Shown: positions 5,591 through 6,438 of the stretch, piece after piece
Position numbering within the stretch: the first letter of the stretch is position 1
Layout of the letters: each line of letters opens with the position of its first letter
Origin: an uncultured Micrococcales bacterium
GTDB taxonomy: Bacteria; Actinomycetota; Actinomycetes; Actinomycetales; Microbacteriaceae
Reading direction: 5' to 3'
DNA: 6,438 bases
NCBI GenBank assembly: GCA_903820955.1
Contig: CAIJJH010000182.1
Span: 1-6,438, forward strand
Program-made: the position numbers and the translations under genes
Notes under the pieces: generated by a model
Database searches by the model: none
The model's input: only the letters and a program-made list of their open reading frames with translations
Told to the model about the DNA's origin: nothing

Positions 5591-5621
5591 AAAAGTCCCG
5601 AACGCGATATTCGGGACTTTT
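5591..5621 (-). terminator. Intrinsic terminator of the tRNA operon
   Basis: AAAAGTCCCGAA (5591-5602) and TTCGGGACTTTT (5610-5621) form a perfect 12-bp stem with a 7-nt loop. On the minus strand the right arm ends in a run of five T (to 5590). It begins 2 nt past the 3' end of tRNA-Phe, so it terminates the tRNA transcript and insulates the downstream exporter gene. Because both arms are A/T-flanked it might also work for plus-strand transcription. Confidence 0.88.
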
Positions 5622-5623
5622 CG

Positions 5624-5696
5624 TGGCTCCGCGCGGCATCGATCCGCGGACCTAACGATTTTCAGTCGTTCGCTCTACCAACTGAGCTACAGAGCC
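5624..5696 (-). tRNA. tRNA-Phe (anticodon GAA)
   Basis: A 73-nt cloverleaf: acceptor GGCTCTG/CGGAGCC with one G-U pair, D arm GCTC/GAGC with an 8-nt loop, anticodon stem AACGA/TCGTT around loop CTGAAAA (anticodon GAA), a 5-nt variable region, and T stem CGCGG/CCGCG. The discriminator base is A and CCA is not encoded. The T loop reads ATCGATG, so position 54 is A instead of the near-universal T. All stems pair well, so the gene looks functional. It is the last gene of the tRNA operon, ending 2 nt before the terminator. Confidence 0.95.
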
Positions 5697-5718
5697 ATCG
5701 ACAACTTTCGTTGCCTTG

Positions 5719-5792
5719 CGATCCTGACGGGACTTGAACCCGCGACCTCCGCCGTGACAGGGCGGCGCGCTAACCAACTGCGCTACAGGACC
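5719..5792 (-). tRNA. tRNA-Asp (anticodon GTC)
   Basis: A 74-nt cloverleaf: acceptor GGTCCTG/CAGGATC (one G-U), D stem GCGC/GCGC with a 9-nt loop, anticodon stem CCGCC/GGCGG around CTGTCAC (anticodon GTC), and T arm GCGGG-TTCAAGT-CCCGT. The discriminator is G, as expected for tRNA-Asp, and CCA is not encoded. It is the middle gene of the three-tRNA operon, 22 nt before tRNA-Phe. Confidence 0.95.
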
Positions 5793-5815
5793 TTGTTGCT
5801 ATAAAACCATCACCT

Positions 5816-5891
5816 TGGTGACCCCAACGGGATTCGAACCCGTGCTGCCGCCGTGAAAGGGCGGTGTCCTAGGCCACTAAACGATGGGGCC
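5816..5891 (-). tRNA. tRNA-Glu (anticodon TTC), with encoded CCA
   Basis: A 73-nt tRNA body (5819-5891): acceptor GGCCCCA/TGGGGTC, anticodon stem CCGCC/GGCGG around CTTTCAC (anticodon TTC), T loop TTCGAAT, and discriminator A. The three bases after the discriminator (5818-5816) read CCA, so the 3' end is encoded here, unlike in the two tRNAs downstream. The D stem is weak (GTTT/AGGAC region), as is usual for tRNA-Glu. It is the first gene of the operon. In bacteria that make Gln-tRNA by transamidation or haem by the C5 route this tRNA has extra roles; nothing in the window tests that. Confidence 0.95.
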
Positions 5892-5923
5892 TACAAAGAG
5901 TTACTTCATAGCACCAAGAGCCA

Positions 5924-5953
5924 AGATTACTTGCTTACTGGGTGTTTTAGCAA
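5924..5953 (-). promoter_or_regulatory. Candidate promoter of the tRNA-Glu-Asp-Phe operon
   Basis: On the minus strand, TTGCTA (5953 to 5948) and TAATCT (5929 to 5924) form a -35/-10 pair separated by 18 nt. Transcription would start near 5917, about 25 nt before the tRNA-Glu 5' end at 5891, leaving a short leader to be removed by RNase P. The -35 begins 20 nt from the start codon of the divergent secreted-protein gene, so the two promoters must overlap or abut. Confidence 0.5.
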
Positions 5954-5973
5954 CCTCAGGGTTAACTAGAAAC

Positions 5974-6438
5974 ATGAGCCCGAGACTGCGACTGCGCGTT
6001 TCCGCGATTTTCGCGGTGATTGCGCTACTCACAACCGGCCTGGTCAGCGTGCAATCTTGGGCAGCTCCCAATAACTACCCGACTCAGGGCGAGGTCGATG
6101 CGGCCAAGCACAACGTCGCAAAAAAGAAAAAGCTGATTGCCAGATTCGACAAAATTATCGCCGCGCTCGCCGTGGATGAAGCAGCGCTATCGATGGTTGC
6201 CCAGCAAAAGGGTGAGGTTTACAACCAGGCTCAGGTTCAGGTGGACCAGGTAGCCGCGAAGGTAAGAATTCTTCAGGGTCAAGCCGACTCGGCGAACGCT
6301 CAGGCCGACTCAGCCAAAAAGCAACTCGGCAGAATCGCCGCCCAAATGTATCGAGCAGGCGCCTCGGGCACTTCGTTGAATCTGTTTCTGAATTCCGGCA
6401 AGGCCGACGACCTGCTTTACCAACTTGGCGCTCAGGAG
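5974..6438 (+). CDS. Secreted coiled-coil protein, N-terminal part, probably of a peptidoglycan hydrolase (3' end outside window)
   Basis: An open frame of 155 codons that runs off the right edge without a stop. Residues 1-30 form a Sec signal peptide: basic MSPRLRLR, a hydrophobic core of about 17 residues, and a likely cut after SWA (28-30). From about 38 to 125 the sequence is Ala/Gln/Lys-rich and helical with coiled-coil character, followed by LGRIAAQMYRAGASGTSLNL (118-137) and FLNSGKADDLLYQLG (138-152). This pattern (helical pair, then lAaqlYraG, then a short LxLFLxSgxxddLL segment) is typical of the N-terminal coiled-coil of actinobacterial cell-wall hydrolases carrying an NlpC/P60 or M23 domain at the C-terminus, and of PcsB/RipC-like proteins. 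The catalytic domain is beyond the window, so this is inference. An in-frame TAG at 5968-5970 fixes ATG 5974 as the first start. No Shine-Dalgarno is at normal distance; TTAACT at 5962-5967 lies where a leaderless -10 would be. Confidence 0.75.
   Translation, partial: MSPRLRLRVSAIFAVIALLTTGLVSVQSWAAPNNYPTQGEVDAAKHNVAKKKKLIARFDKIIAALAVDEAALSMVAQQKGEVYNQAQVQVDQVAAKVRILQGQADSANAQADSAKKQLGRIAAQMYRAGASGTSLNLFLNSGKADDLLYQLGAQE

Noticed and set aside
5624..5891. The tRNA cluster as a phage or island attachment site
   Set aside because: No integrase, no repeated tRNA 3' end and no mobile genes are visible on either side within the window.
5931..5953. TTGCT/AGCAA inverted repeat in the tRNA upstream region
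   Set aside because: Five-base arms with a 13-nt spacer are expected by chance, and one arm is explained by the -35 hexamer.

Overview
This window suggests a streamlined actinobacterium, most likely a member of the Microbacteriaceae or the freshwater Luna/Rhodoluna-type lineages. The grounds are: a DUF3073 gene next to purM (an actinobacterial pairing); a Glu-Asp-Phe tRNA cluster; a KimA-like APC permease in its long actinobacterial form; moderate GC content by eye; and extremely short intergenic gaps with starts that look leaderless. The lineage is inferred from protein character and layout, not from any search.

Layout, left to right. (1) Bases 2-466 (+) are the 3' end of purM. Its stop codon shares a CTAG tetranucleotide with the stop of the convergent DUF3073 gene (463-720, -). 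(2) Bases 776-3522 (-) hold a tight three-gene unit, read right to left: a KimA-type potassium transporter, then fluC1, then fluC2 (paired fluoride channel subunits). The junctions are a 0-nt gap and a 4-nt ATGA overlap. (3) A 37-nt gap separates kimA from a divergent gene for a stand-alone TipAS domain protein (3560-3934, +). Both genes begin with GTG and neither has a well-placed Shine-Dalgarno sequence. (4) The TipAS gene ends in another shared CTAG with a convergent DHA2-family major facilitator exporter (3931-5541, -). (5) A perfect 12-bp intrinsic terminator (5591-5621) closes a tRNA operon read on the minus strand: tRNA-Glu(UUC), tRNA-Asp(GUC), tRNA-Phe(GAA). (6) Divergent from the tRNAs, the start of a secreted coiled-coil protein, probably a peptidoglycan hydrolase or its regulator, runs off the right edge (5974-6438, +).

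How the genes may work together. The minus-strand unit is an ion-homeostasis operon: K+ import plus F- leak-out through a two-gene Fluc channel. The TipAS protein and the DHA2 pump are plausible parts of a small-molecule binding and export response, but they are convergent and so not co-transcribed; that link is inference. purM (purine synthesis), DUF3073 and the tRNAs are housekeeping.

I see no mobile element, CRISPR array, phage gene or clear new defence system. The items most worth checking are the compact divergent, apparently leaderless GTG-GTG promoter region, the repeated CTAG shared-stop architecture, the TipAS protein lacking both the MerR domain and the apparent thiopeptide cysteine, the reduced Phe box of the Fluc pair, and an inverted repeat upstream of the exporter.
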